Origin: Pseudovirgaria hyperparasitica
Taxonomy: Eukaryota; Ascomycota; Dothideomycetes; Acrospermales; Acrospermaceae
Direction of reading: 5' to 3'
DNA length: 64,000 nucleotides
Assembly (NCBI RefSeq): GCF_010093815.1
Contig: NW_022985553.1
Span: forward strand, 65,511-129,510
Part shown: one piece after another, positions 31,708-44,063 of the stretch
Numbering within the stretch: position 1 is the first letter of the stretch
Layout: every line of letters begins with the position of its first letter
Translations under genes and position numbers: made by a program
Notes under the pieces: generated by a model
The model's database searches: none
Told to the model about the DNA's origin: nothing
Seen by the model: only the letters and a program-made list of their open reading frames with translations

Positions 31708-32924
31708 ATAATAGCGCAACACAATACAATGCCAAGAGTTGTCCCCGTGAGCCTCAATTCTCTCTATCGTTAATCGAACTTGTACTTAGGCTAGTAATTA
31801 GTTTTTTACTTAAAGCCGACTGTTTCGTTATGTAAGAGCAGTCTCGCACTTCGGTTCCATAAGCCTCAGACAAAGTCTTTGCGCTTGAAACACCTAGGCT
31901 GTGGATTACTTCATCATTGTACAGCGACCATGTCATTACTCTGGCAGGTCAGGCACGGTATGCTCGGTCAAGCGGCCGATGCGGTGGGTGGATGCTTTCG
32001 TGGGGGACCTCCTAGATTGGCATAGGTAATACTATAACTAAACTTTGGACTATGGAGCTACATCTACCGCCGCTGGGTCCGTTGACTTTGGCACATATTG
32101 AGACTGTGCTTTCGAGGGATTTTACGTAGAGTATGGTGGCGTTGGACAAGGATTGACTTGTGATCGGTGCAGATATTCAATCTCATCATATGCCTGGTCG
32201 CTAGAGGACGTGCGTACCTAATTAGAGCGCAACTAATGCAATTAACTTCAACATACCTGCAGTCATGGAAAGAAAACGATGTGTTTCTGCAGTTGCGGAT
32301 GAAATATACTGATATTTGTGTTCATACGTCCTTTCGAGTAATTCTTACTAATATAGCAAACGTTAAATTTTTACAGAAAAGTACCGGGACTTGACACGAA
32401 AACATCGTAGACTTTCAGGGGCTTGTAGTTCATGTCTGGCACATTTCTGACTTAGACGGCTATGCCGCATTCGCATGTCGGATGTACGATATCGTGGGCT
32501 CAGGTGACGGAAGTTGCCGATGGGATGGATCAAAGGACCAAGCAGCTAAAGAATGCTAGCTGAAGCTCAATGTCTTGGCTAACGACGCTTTGCGCGCATC
32601 TTGGAGTCGGCAAGACTCATGATGCCAAGCAGGATCTTGAACGTCATGCTGAGCTAGGTCATGCAGCTGGGATGGACGTTTCAAAATGGTTCTATTTTCG
32701 GAACTTCTCGTCTTACCTTGAATAATGCCTCATATAATGAGACATTAGTTTGTTCCCACGATATCTGCGCGAATAACAAAAAGATAGAATGAAACTGGTA
32801 GTTTCGCGACTGGCGCACGTTTCCTATGGGTGAGATTTATAAATTATCTTCGAGTTCATATTAAACTCTTTTCATAAGTTTATCGGCAACGCTCTACTAT
32901 GCATTTCTTAACACCCTTCTTACT
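31708..32924. other. AT-rich gene-free stretch
   Basis: No coding region is supported between the MITE and the orphan gene. Small frames are unlike real genes. Confidence 0.45.
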
Positions 32925-33533
32925 ATGGTGGCTGCCACTAGCCTAGTCATCGCTGGTCGTAGACCCCAATTTCCGGAAACCGACCCAAACATAATACGAA
33001 ACACCGTTACTCTACCAGTCGTAGAGAAGATTATCACTGCTCTTGAAGACCCAGAGCGCAAGTATCCAGATCTATGGAAAGAGGTCTTCTTTCAGGCCGG
33101 AATGTACGACGTCTGGGACCAGATTTGGACCGAAGTCATCCATGGGTTTGGGCGTATTCATCTACCGAAGTATTTGGAGAATAAAAAACCTACGTGTGAT
33201 CCAAAAACGCTGGACAATCAGGCCGACTATGAGAAGGCTCTTATAGCGCAATTCAACGATCTTATTAAAAGTAGTAAAGAGGGTGGATACGGTGAAAAAG
33301 AATTCCAAGATGATTTCACGCACACAAACGGCTCTGCCCAGAGTTATGGATGTGATAAAGGCTGTAAGAAGCAGGCTGTGCACCTCAGCGATCTCATAGC
33401 CATTCAGGCCGCAATCATGGATTCATGTCGTGGCAACCCCGGTTATGTCATTATTGGGGAATGGCGTGCAGAGTATGGTGTAAAAAGGAGAAAAGAACAC
33501 ACGATGTGTCATATACATACACAATGGTGTTGA
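32925..33533 (+). CDS. hypothetical protein, 202 aa, possibly secreted
   Basis: I do not recognise this protein. It begins MVAATSLVIAGRRPQF, a short hydrophobic start that could be a weak signal peptide. It continues with DPERKYPDLWKEVFFQAGMY, WDQIWTEVIHGFGRIHLPKY and a Cys-rich part (YGCDKGCKKQAVHLSDLIAI, IMDSCRGNPGYVIIGEW, MCHIHTQWC), seven cysteines in all. In the 27 bases before the ATG another frame reads MHFLTPFLL, which would extend a signal peptide if it were in phase. So either the real start is the ATG at 32925, or a small length change has put the leader out of frame. The gene stands alone in an AT-rich island. The composition looks coding, but no homologue is known to me. Confidence 0.5.
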   Translation: MVAATSLVIAGRRPQFPETDPNIIRNTVTLPVVEKIITALEDPERKYPDLWKEVFFQAGMYDVWDQIWTEVIHGFGRIHLPKYLENKKPTCDPKTLDNQADYEKALIAQFNDLIKSSKEGGYGEKEFQDDFTHTNGSAQSYGCDKGCKKQAVHLSDLIAIQAAIMDSCRGNPGYVIIGEWRAEYGVKRRKEHTMCHIHTQWC

Positions 33534-35029
33534 GTGCCTAACAATGTGTGAGTAGGCAGACGGTCTAGGGGAACTGAATACTGAAAACCTGTATTGCTTG
33601 AGCCTAATAATCAGATGCAAGAGGGATACTTTAAAAATATAGAGATGAAGAAAGACGTTTGCCTGTTACCCGTCCCATGCACTTCGAAATTGCAACCTCT
33701 GGGATACAATGTCTGTCAGATACTACATACTACAAGTGAAGAGGGCCGCCGCCTGCTAAGAGCCTAGAATAGACCAACCACGGCAAGCGACTCAGGAGTC
33801 TTGCAACGTTGATCTTTTCGTCGTCGTAGCAAAATGCACCTGAGTGGCTAAGCGATTACAATATACATAGCTGATCGCCCCGCTCGGCAGATGAGTTCGC
33901 GTTTATGCAAATAGTCGGTGGTAGCATGACCAGTCCTTAGCACCGCACCGGTGGTCTTAGAAAGGATTTCAGCAAGACTAGGGTGAGTCTGAAAGGAAGA
34001 CACTGCACTACGAGTATCTGCCGTTCAGGCGCTTAACCGCGCGGTCTAAATGCCAGTATGTTCCTAGACTATCTAGACTCCAGGGCGGGAAAGTACGTAC
34101 CTAGTAAGCCGTGAGTATCTACAAAGAAAGTTCTCGGCATTATTGGCCTAAAGGTCCCAAAGATCGTATGAGCTGGGTCGGCTCGAGTGATTTCGGGTTT
34201 TCGGACCGAAACCAAAGTCTTTGTACGATATTAGACGCATCGATGTGGTGTATGCAAGGTGAACAAAGCCTTTACCCAACAGAGTTTGGGTGCATCAATA
34301 ACAGCCACTTAGGATCAGCGGTCCCAGCATGTAATAAAATAAGGGCACATCAATCGCGTTCATGTCCTGGTTTGGACAGATTTGGCGAGTGGACCGAGCA
34401 GAGCGTCCAAGGGAACAAGACAGCGGTCTCCCAACGTCTTTCCTGGGGGTGTTTGTGTGACGGAGAATCTGACGGAAGGATTGGACACATATCATTATGG
34501 CGCTGGTAATGGTCCCTTCACCCCCTGCCCTAGCCACGTGTCGACTACGGCTGCATGCGGGGTGGCTTGCATGATGCCGTGGGGACGAAGGAAGCGGAAA
34601 TCCCCGCCTGTTTTCAGTGGCTCTCACTCTCGGCCTCGAACATGCCTCGGTGACGGGGCCGGGTGCGAAGGAGAAAGGGGCAAAGAGCGAGCGGCAAAGG
34701 GACGGCGCGAGCACACCGCCATCTTACCATGAGCAGCGTAGCAACTTAGGCTAGTCTTAGGGTCTATTCGAGGGTTGGGACATGGAATTAATGTGATTGT
34801 GTTGGAGGCCCGCCGGGATAGATAATTTGATGACAAGAGAAATTCCTGCATCGGCTCTTTCTCCACCATATGCGCCTAGACCCACACCAATAAAAACAAC
34901 CGGTCTGCCATAGTAGTTCCTTGGCTCACGTATGAGGAGAGCAAGAGTTGTATTGGTATACGCGGCTCGTTGTTTGATCACGCCGCATTACGATATCTTA
35001 TTCACTGTAGGATATGCTAGTTCCTGCGA
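33534..35029. other. gene-free stretch
   Basis: Spacer between the orphan gene and the 3' end of the PNGase A-like gene. Short frames on both strands show no domain. No tRNA was found. Confidence 0.45.
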
Positions 35030-37122
35030 CTACACTTCATCACCTAAGCCTATAGGCCCTCGTCCAACCATATCCTTGATAGTCATCTTCACGTATTCAT
35101 CCTCAGCTCCGGCAGTTATCGCAGACCAGCTCTTTTCTCGAGCCTGTCCCTGAATAGTCTCGTCGTCAAATGTGATTGTCGAGTTATCGGCGCGGACATG
35201 GCGGGAATAACCGCTAATATCGTCAAAATACACTAGCTTTTGCTCTGTACTTCCAAAACCTGCGGCTCTTGACTCGGCCGGTATCGAGTAGTAGGTAGCA
35301 GTGCCGTTCTGGTGAGTGCTTAGGGTACTTTCGCTTTGCAGATTGCTGTGACCGTATGATTCGTCGAGAAGAAACCAAAGTGCACCAGATGATTTCACAT
35401 CTTTGCCGCGGTCCATGGTGGCCTGAAGAGTGAAATTGTCGCTGTCTGGGAACGACATGTAGCGAGACGCGACCATAATCGGGTAGCTGAACGAACTAGA
35501 GTATGGAGACAGGCGCTCGATATTTGAGGCGGCCATCCCATTGGTCTTCTGCATGTTCAACTGGTCGTTGCCTGAATTGCTGAAGTTGCCAACGTTAGAA
35601 TATGTGACCCTTTGAGACCACGTCGCGCCGTACGTTCCACTTGAAGTTTGGATCGTCGCGCTTATGTCAAGAGAGCGGTCTACGTTTACGTGGTAGTCAA
35701 GCGTTGAATTCGTGCCGTTGGTCGCTTGGCCAACTTTTGAGGCTAGAGCTATGAGTGCTGGTGGAGATTGGATGATTGGGCCAGTCCCAGATGTAACGTA
35801 ACCATCTTCGTCAGACCAAATGAAAATCTTTCCAGTCACGACCCAATTCGACGCAACTGTCTCAGTCAAGCGCGCATTTCCTTTCCCGTCATCGCTTATG
35901 CCTGCCACTCGGATCTCGAATCTATGCTTGCCACCGTCGCAAAGCAATGGCAGGAACGGCGTGATGTCGATCCCATCTTCAATCAAGTCGAATGCATCGA
36001 TGCCTACAATCGGTCTCCAGAGGCCTGGAACGACACCACCGGTAAATATAACCGGGAACGGCCAAGTAATGCCCGCTATAATACCATCGATGAGCAGCTG
36101 TACTTCTCGGAATGGGGAGTATCCGTTGAGCGTCGTGCCGTTGAAAGTCGCTGTATCAGAAGAGAGAACGTTAGACCACCAGAACTCTTCGGCTGCTTGA
36201 CCGCACGCAGATATGGAGAACACAGCTCGTCTGACGTTCTGTGGGAGCATTAAGTCATTAGTAGCTACGGCGTCTGGCACAATGAAAGCGCTTGGTTTGT
36301 CTACAGCCCCCTGACGAGCGGAAACAGGTATGATGAGGTCTGCAGCCTGCAAAGGTGAACTCTCCTTGAAAAACATGGCCGTAAGTGTGGTGTTGAATGG
36401 TGCAGTATAGACATCATTGATGAGATTTCCGAGATCAAAGATGATCCTCTGAGGCTCTTTGAAGAGCGCTAAAACGTGGCTCATGTCTTTCAAATATGTC
36501 CACTCGATGCCGGTCGATGTTGGCTCCGCAGTGGACAGTCGCCAAATCTCCGTATCGTTGAGATACATTAGTCCAAGCCGGTCGAATTGCCTCCCAGCGG
36601 AGGTCACAGTGAAGTTGAAGGTGACACGGTTGAAGTCACATAGCGGTGGTACATAATCGCCTGTGACAAGGTTACTAAGCTGCGAGAGTAATGGTTTTTT
36701 GAGATAGCATGTCATGAAAGACGTCAAACTAGTGAAAGATGCTTACCAAGGAATGGGTTACCATAGCTATTGGCAAATGAGTGTACCATCAATACCTGCG
36801 TACATAAGGCATCCACAGGTGTTTCAACTGGCGGCGATACCTGGAAGCACTCCAGTATGGCAGCGGCCGGAGTGGAAGCTCGCGCGGTGAGTACATTGAG
36901 CGAGGAAATGAATACAGTATTACCAGTAATGGATATAAGGTAGGTCATACAAACCAAAAAAGAGAATGCGGAAGCGAGGACCCAGTAACGCTGAAATGGA
37001 TAATGGCTGGGTTGTGTCTGCTGCTGGTGTTCAGATCTCATCGGACGATGACCATGATGCTCGATGTTCTTTCCATCCAAGAAGATGACCATTCTGTCCA
37101 AACTCTTCCGTCCTGGATCCAT
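35030..37122 (-). CDS. PNGase A-like peptide N-glycanase, membrane anchored
   Basis: Exons 37122-36747 and 36660-35030 on the minus strand encode 668 aa. The first exon has a short cytoplasmic tail and one membrane helix (about residues 47-73, YWVLASAFSFLVCMTYLISI), giving a type II topology. The join LGDYVPPLCDFNRVTFNF leads into the peptide-N4-(N-acetyl-glucosaminyl)asparagine amidase A domain, marked by FDRLGLMYLNDTEIWRLSTA, GIEWTYLKDM and RAVFSISACGQAAEEFWWSN. Enzymes of this family cut N-glycans from glycopeptides. Many N-x-S/T sites fit a secretory-pathway location. The 86 bp intron (GTAAGC to GTCACAG) joins in phase 1; an acceptor 19-20 bases earlier would break the frame. Confidence 0.85.
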
Positions 37123-37526
37123 ACTAGATTAAGATCAAGCGAGCTTTTGGAGACTTGAAAAAACGTATAACGGTAAAGAAGAAAACGCTAATGATGATTA
37201 CAATGATACGATGGCAGATACGAGACGTGCTAAAAGACGAACGCCTGGACCCCGCAGAATGATGCTACCGCTCTGAATGGTGGTGAAAGAGATGGAGTTG
37301 CGCCACTGAGATAACGCGGTTGCAGCCAGGTTCAAAGTCGCATCCCAAGGCTCCAGTAGAGACTGGATTCGCTGCTATTCTACCTCAGAGTAGAAGTCTG
37401 CACAGCAATCAACACGGCCGTTTGATCATTGACTCCTAGTATGGTAAGTCATATACAACGCGAGACAGGGCTTGTCACTACACACCTGCAATGGAATGCT
37501 TAAACAGATGAATGGGATATAATGTA
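37123..37526. other. spacer upstream of the PNGase A-like gene
   Basis: Non-coding sequence, presumably the promoter of the minus-strand PNGase A-like gene. No gene is seen. Confidence 0.45.
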
Positions 37527-37811
37527 TTAGCCGTGTGAGCCGTACGTGTTCCAGTATCTCCGTATTGCTTGTCGCGCGAGCTCACTTTGCTCGAATCTTG
37601 CGCGATAGTAGTTGAATAGTGAGAACTCGTCTCTGGACAAGAGATAGCTCGCCGGGCGGGCGTTGAGTCGTGTCCAAAGTTCCTGTAGACAACTCTCGAG
37701 GAAGTGTGCAATATCTGGATGGATGCCTGTGTCGCTATTTCGTGCAATTTCGAGGGCCTGGGGCATTGAGAGGACGCCGTAGCCAATTATATACGGACTG
37801 TACCATCCCAT
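37527..37811 (-). CDS. hypothetical small protein, 94 aa
   Basis: The frame reads MGWYSPYIIGYGVLSMPQAL, then FLESCLQELWTRLNARPASY, LLSRDEFSLFNYYRARFEQS and ELARQAIRRYWNTYGSHG. It has the look of a conserved helical domain found in filamentous fungi, but I cannot name it. The frame is open up to an ATG at 38105, which would add 98 residues containing hydrophobic stretches; I cannot decide between the two starts and chose the one at the edge of the well-patterned part. No motif suggests a function. Confidence 0.45.
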   Translation of the reverse strand: MGWYSPYIIGYGVLSMPQALEIARNSDTGIHPDIAHFLESCLQELWTRLNARPASYLLSRDEFSLFNYYRARFEQSELARQAIRRYWNTYGSHG

Positions 37812-40800
37812 CGCTGTCTGAGTGCAATGTAGGGGGGGATACTGTGATGCGATCGTCGCGGGCAGTGCTAGAGCGTGTAGGGAAGGCGGCAGGGACACTA
37901 GACAGGTATGCAGCGCTCTATTAACGACCACGACAGTGATTTGCGACAATGCCGGACAGAGAAGAAACAGACCACGACAAACAAACTCCACCGCCGGTTC
38001 GGGGACGAGGGCAAAGCGAATGCTATATAACACCCAGACAAGAAGAAGGATCCCAATTCCACGTGGAAGTCTACCAGGCTGATCCCGCCCATCTCGCTCG
38101 GACAAAGGAAAAAAGGTTTATGCCACCGGCTCAGGCGAAACTGCCCTTGGGCTTAGGTACCCACTCGGAGGAACAACAGATGGCTCGTTTCTGGTTGCAA
38201 ACGGTTGTAATTCCACGCTTCATACAAAGGCTAGGATGCTTGCAATGCTAGGGACCCTCATCCTTGTATACCAAGCTCCTGTCGCCCCGGGTTCGCGTTG
38301 TTCACTAGCCTAGATATAGTCCATGATCATATATGACAATATGATATTAGCCGCTCTGAAAGTGACTAGGGACTAGAGGCCTGGGGAGTATCAGGGCTAA
38401 TGTGCCCGTACTCTAAGCGTGCATAGCGGCTCGCCGAAGAAATGGGGTACAAGGTCTACTACTAACGTTATAATAGCATATACTTTTGTCTGCCGTATCG
38501 CACACAGGTCCTCCACTATGTTGAAGTCTCAACGGACTTCGGGTTGAGGCATAGGCATGTGCTCAAATTCAGCCGGGGACTGAGCAGGTCCAATATGAGG
38601 CCTGAAGACATGGCTGTTGATATGCTAGTCGGCAAGCGCGTTTGATGCCGTGTGCCTGTTCATTCTCCGAGTCGACGTCGGCGCAACAACGGGATCGCGT
38701 GAGAAGATTCTCGCAGGAGGCTGCAGGGGGAGCGTAAGAGGACCAGGGGCCTGTCGTGGGATGAAATAAGGTTACAGGATGCTGTGATTGTGGCACATTG
38801 GCATTCCGGGGCCAGCAGCATCAGCACCAGCGGAAGGACGTGGACAGCGACACTCAGACAAGACTGGTGCAAAGGCAAAAATGCAAAAGAGGCCATGCAA
38901 CACAACGTTTCGCGCGCTTGTCCGAGGGCCGTGCTCCTGAGCGAGAGTGGATATCGAGTGGAGAAAGTGGCCTCCGAGGCTCCACCCAGTGACTCGGTTG
39001 ATGCAGTTGATGCAAGGCGAACCAACAACGGGGCATCTGTCAGCTTGCTCCTTGTTGATCAAGTGAATCGTCTGCGCACTCGACAGGGAACTCCCTGGCT
39101 GTCACATCCGCTTGTGGTTTAGTATCAACGGGCCCCATGCAAACGGTTTGGTGGTCTTATGCAGAGAGTGTTTCATGGCACGAGAATCCATGCTTGCTAC
39201 CTTATACATCAACGTGCTGTGTACAAGACTTTTATTACACCGGACTTGTCGGCGTGCTGAGGAGATGTATTCCTTTCAAGCTACCTTAGTATTTCGATAG
39301 TGAGTACATAGTAATTCAAGGGAACCCCGTTGATGGTGTTTTCTCTTTCATCTTTGCTGAACATCTGGTTGAAACTTATGTGCTGTGCGCCAAACTTAAG
39401 ATTTCCAATAAGTCAGTCATCAACAGACTCATCAAGGGCAACATATGGGACAGACTGAGATATCATCAGATGCTAGGATGGCAGGGTGTGTTGAACTGAA
39501 GCTCCAGTATTATCATCTCCTCCCTAGTTTGCATCATCTCCGAGCAGGACATGGAGATGATAGACGGTATATGGGCGGGACATGGGCCCCCAGCGTAAGC
39601 TGCCCTGCAATATGATGTTGTGCTATGGTAAAGATGAACTGTATTGAAGTCGATGTGTGCATAATTTGAACAAACTCGACCCTTGTCTTATGAGTGCTAT
39701 CGAGTGCGTACACAGTATTAGTAGTCGACAACAGCAATCCAAGGCTCAGGCTAACTGGACTCCCAGGGACTTGGCACAAGCTCTCTCCTTCTCTCCGACG
39801 TGCACCCCGCTTCTCCAGGTGTATTGATTCACTCTCTCGCATCTACCGAGAGTAGCGGTACGAGAACGAACCAGCCACACGGCACACGCCGCGGGACTCT
39901 TCTGCACTCTGGTGGGTCCATCACTACTGTTGAGACTTTAAAGAGAGACGTCACAGAACGTCTAGCCTTTTCCTTAACTCTGTAGCTCATTGCCCTACCT
40001 AGCCGCGCCTGCGCCGCACATCTTTCTTTTGGGCATGAATCCTGGAAGCATTTGGTGCTGGGCACCACCTTTTGGGAGTCTTCTCTCATCCTAGGATCCA
40101 TCATCTCTCCCTCATTCAGTTTCGGTAACTCCCTCTATGATCATGATGGCTTCATCAGGTCCGTAGTTCCGTTTATGGCGCATAATAGCGCCATGTTTTC
40201 TTCCTAACGCGTGGAGAGCGGCCTCATTCAGCATTCGAAAGCCTTTCAACACAGCGAGCTTTCGCCTATTCAACTTACCAAGTCTCAGACATTACCGTTA
40301 CTTAGGTGCCCTATCTGCTGTAGAAGTGGTAGTAGATATGGCCGTTCTACTGGCACTGAGATACAAGTGTGGCACTCTGGGCTCGCTGAATCCAGAATGG
40401 AAACCTTAATAAAGCCTTTTGCTGCCTACAACACAAATTGACGTACCCTTTCGGCTAGATTCAATCCCTTTCGCCTCGAACGAATCAAGAAAGATCACAG
40501 GTCCCTCTTTGAGAATTACCTTTAACCGCCGTCCCTCATGCAGACGACAAGGTGGGTGCAAGTAGAGTTTGGCCGCGTCAAGCGTAAGGTTCATACATTT
40601 ATTACTTCATCACTCTATCTCACCAATGGTCGAATGCGAGGGTAATTCAAGACAACCAATCTCTTCTGATTGGCAAAGACCAGTTATAAGACGCAGATAT
40701 CGCCGTGGGTTGCTGTCCTATTTCTTCCTTCCTTATGGTGTCCTCAGACAGTTCTGGCGCATCCGCAATCTTCATATCATGATTCTACAAATTGTTGAAT

Positions 40801-42603
40801 TTCGCCGCATATGCAAAGAGCCAGCGACTCGCCTGGGTTCTTGTCGTTCAGAGTATTTACGGTGCCATGTGCCATGATACAAAGTCAAATGGAGGCCTTC
40901 CAAGCTCCGCAAAAGGTTCCACCAGTTTGCAAGACATGCTGAAATTTTCCCGATACCAACCCACGTAGGGTCCCAGGCGTTATTATGTGCTCCATGAAAT
41001 GGCAGGATTCGTGTGTGCACATTGCTAAGCGACATCGTGACTCGCATTTAGGAAAGAATAGATAATCGGTGTGCCATTCCTGGAAGGCGTTAGAGATCAT
41101 TCCGCTATTTTAGATGAGTATATTTTTGCTCATCCAGTTACGCTACGTGAGCGAAACAACCTGAGTATTGCGGACCCTAACTGTATTATGGTTGCTTCTG
41201 AAACGGTGCGCAACATCCTTTGCGCACAAGCTCGTTCGAAGCATGGATCTCGGAAATTGACAAGACTGTGTGATGACTTCGCCAGAAAACCAGCATGCCC
41301 TTGCTATGCAGCCCCAATATATACGTGGTATGCATGCCTGGACGCGCTCTGCTTTCCATCATGGGTCACAGACCTGGTCACATGGACACCGTGCCAAGAA
41401 AGAGGCCACATATATGTCGTGCATACTAGGTATAAGGTGAGCATCACCTGTCGTATGGTAATATTACCGTATCGACAGTTGCCCGTCAGTTTTTAGCGAG
41501 GGAGTTTCCGGGGCACTGTGCTACAGTCTCATCTTGATCGATCCAGTCTTTTACAAATCACGGACTTACAATTGCGCGCTGCGCACTTTTTATCTCGATA
41601 CCATGGATGCAAGGAATGGGTTGTCCTGGAACTGGAGACGAACTTAGAGCCGATAAGAGAGGAAACTGTGCACTAAAGAGATTTCCGTGTAGTTTCTCTT
41701 GATATGGGTGTTACAGTTATTCCTAAGGTGCATTCGGTACCACTCGGTAACCGACCAAGTAGCAAAGCTGGGATAATTGAGAGTCATTGACTTTGCCCTG
41801 CTTGGTTTGCCATCTCATTTCGTGGTTGGTGAGCCAGCTACTCAACGCAACGCATGGTGATGCTCTCTTCGCCATCTCATGACGGTATTACTGCGACGCA
41901 TTCTGGGTAACGGTCTCGCTGTAATGATGCTTGCCTGTATGACTACTTGGAGTCAGCACAATCGACTTGATTCCGCGATTCCTTAGTTGGCGTTATGATG
42001 CCGCGTTTTATATAATGTCCCAAGAGTGTTAACAGAGGAACCCGACATATCGTATTTCCTGGGCGCGTGAGACTAAAACCCAAGATATGAGGCCACCTTT
42101 GCTGGTACACGGCCGGAGACTGTAGACAGACACGACTTACGGTGCTTTTGCTTGTGAAAGTCACATCTCATATATCGAATATAGTAGACGGCAGATGGAT
42201 ATACGACGCGCGGGCGGCGCGTCCACTTCATTGCTCTTCGAGAACTGCCCAGTTTTGGTTCCCGGATGACGTTCGTCTTGGCGTTACTTCCCCTAAACCT
42301 GTCCTCTAAAATAAGTAGGACCAGAAACGTGGGCACGCGAGAGCATCGACTTCATCACATGTTATTTTTCTTTCACGAACCCCTTTTGTCGTATATCTAT
42401 TTGACCTTTTCAATCGCAAAGTCTTGTCCTCTACGACCTACAATTGTCACTCGTCCGTCCTCGGAAGCCTGCGCTCAAAGGTAGCGCTGTCTGAGGCTTT
42501 ATCTCCCCCTTGAGCAACTACTATTACATCCAGCAGAGAACAATTGCACACCTCCATCCACCTACATTTGCCAATTCATCTCCCTTCCAGCGTACGTTAA
42601 AAG
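37812..42603. other. 4.8 kb without a recognisable gene
   Basis: Apart from the possible extension of the small protein up to 38105, no frame over 142 aa is present and none shows a domain. The longest, 41071-41496 (plus), is unlike any protein I know. The stretch may hold decayed genes or elements too old to recognise, or untranslated RNAs. The last 200 bases are the CT-rich leader of the cytidylyltransferase. Confidence 0.45.
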
Positions 42604-44063
42604 ATGCCTCCGAAACGAAAACGGGCGAACACTGCGGCCTCGACTCGATCAGCTCGGTCGATAAGAGATGCCGTGCTGGATGTAGCGCAACCATCATCGA
42701 GGGACGCCTCGGAAGAAGATGCACAAGACCTGGTGCTACAGGATGTCAGTCAAAGGAAGTCAGATCAGGTCAATCCGTCGAAGCGTTCACGGTCTGCCAA
42801 TGTCGATGCACCGTCTGAAGACGCCGAAGATGCTGATGCTGACGATGATGATACTGCCCCTAAGAGACAGAGAAAGAACACTGGTCCGTCCCTGCGGGAC
42901 ATGGAGGAAATCCTAGAGCACGGTGAGAACGGCGAGCGAGGTACCATGGGAATGACGCCTCCGCCGAAGGCTGGCACCGTGGACCCAGTGGGATATAAGA
43001 CAAATCCACCGCCGAAAGGACGTCCTGTTCGTATATACGCTGATGGAGTTTTCGACTTGTTCCATCTTGGACATATGAGGGTATTGCAACAAGCCAAGAC
43101 TGCGTTCCCTGAAGTTCACTTGATCGTCGGAGTCACTGGTGACAAGGAGACGCATAGACGAAAGGGTTTGACAGTTCTATCAGCAAAAGAGCGCGCAGAG
43201 AGCGTCCGCCACTGCAAGTGGGTGGATGAGGTAGTCGAAGACTGCCCCTGGGTCATCACTGATGCCCCAGGCTTTCTAGAGAAGCATAAAATTGATTACG
43301 TAGCGCATGATGATCTACCCTACGGTGCAGACGAAGGCGATGACATCTACGCTCCTATAAAGCAGAAGGGTATGTTCTTGGTCACCGCCAGGACAGAGGG
43401 CGTTAGCACAACTGGCATCATTACAAAGTACCACTCTCGTTATTGCCAATACATAGTTAAACTTTACTAATGATTGAACTTAGAATCGTCAAAGATTACG
43501 ACAAGTACATCTCGCGGCAGCTCAAGAGAGGAACACCGCGTCAAGAACTTAACGTGTCCTGGTTGAAGATGAACGAACTCGAGATCAAGCGCACGATGTC
43601 CGACCTGAGGAACAATATAAAGAGTAATTGGACAAATACTGGCTCTGAAGTCGGACGGGAGCTTCGGCAGTTCTGGTCCTCTCAGATCAGTCGCCCAGCC
43701 AGTCCTGCAAGGCCTTCAGCAGAGCTTGGCAATGGCGACTTGATGCCTTCGCCCAGGAATGCTGCTCTTGCCAATATCAGCCGCCTCGACATTCCTAGAA
43801 ATCCTGGTGGTGCCCAATCTTCAGACTTCGTTGCAGGTTACAGTCTTGGCTTGATAGGTGGAGTCCGCTCTTGGGTACGTTATCTTGGCCCCTATTGGAA
43901 CGCCACTAACAGTTTGAATCAGATGTCGCGCAATCGTCGTACACTCAACGAAAGCCGGCCTGAAAGCCCAACAAGTGATGACAGCTCTGGAGACCGCAGC
44001 CCCCATGCTGAGCCTTCACGTGGTAGACCAGGCAAGCGTGTACAGGACCAGGTACATGCGTAA
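42604..44063 (+). CDS. PCT1: choline-phosphate cytidylyltransferase
   Basis: Exons 42604-43427, 43484-43874 and 43923-44063 encode 451 aa. The enzyme makes CDP-choline from CTP and phosphocholine, the rate-setting step of the Kennedy pathway. The catalytic core begins with [24 protein letters not shown] (154-157) binds CTP. The [12 protein letters not shown] signature is at 263-274. The N-terminus has basic, nuclear-localisation-like clusters (PPKRKR, SKRSR, PKRQRK) and an acidic run ([12 protein letters not shown]). The part after the core ([15 protein letters not shown]) is the region that elsewhere forms the lipid-sensing helix, and the C-terminal tail is Ser/Pro-rich. The introns are 56 bp (GTACCA to ACTTAG, branch TTACTAAT) and 48 bp (GTACGT to AATCAG, branch CACTAAC). 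Confidence 0.94.

Noticed and set aside
27458-38105. Secondary-metabolite cluster around the Zn2Cys6 regulator
   Set aside because: No polyketide synthase, peptide synthetase, terpene cyclase, P450 or transporter is present; only a reductase lies adjacent.
41071-41496. 141-aa plus-strand frame in the 4.8 kb empty block
   Set aside because: No family resemblance and no conserved pattern; likely chance.
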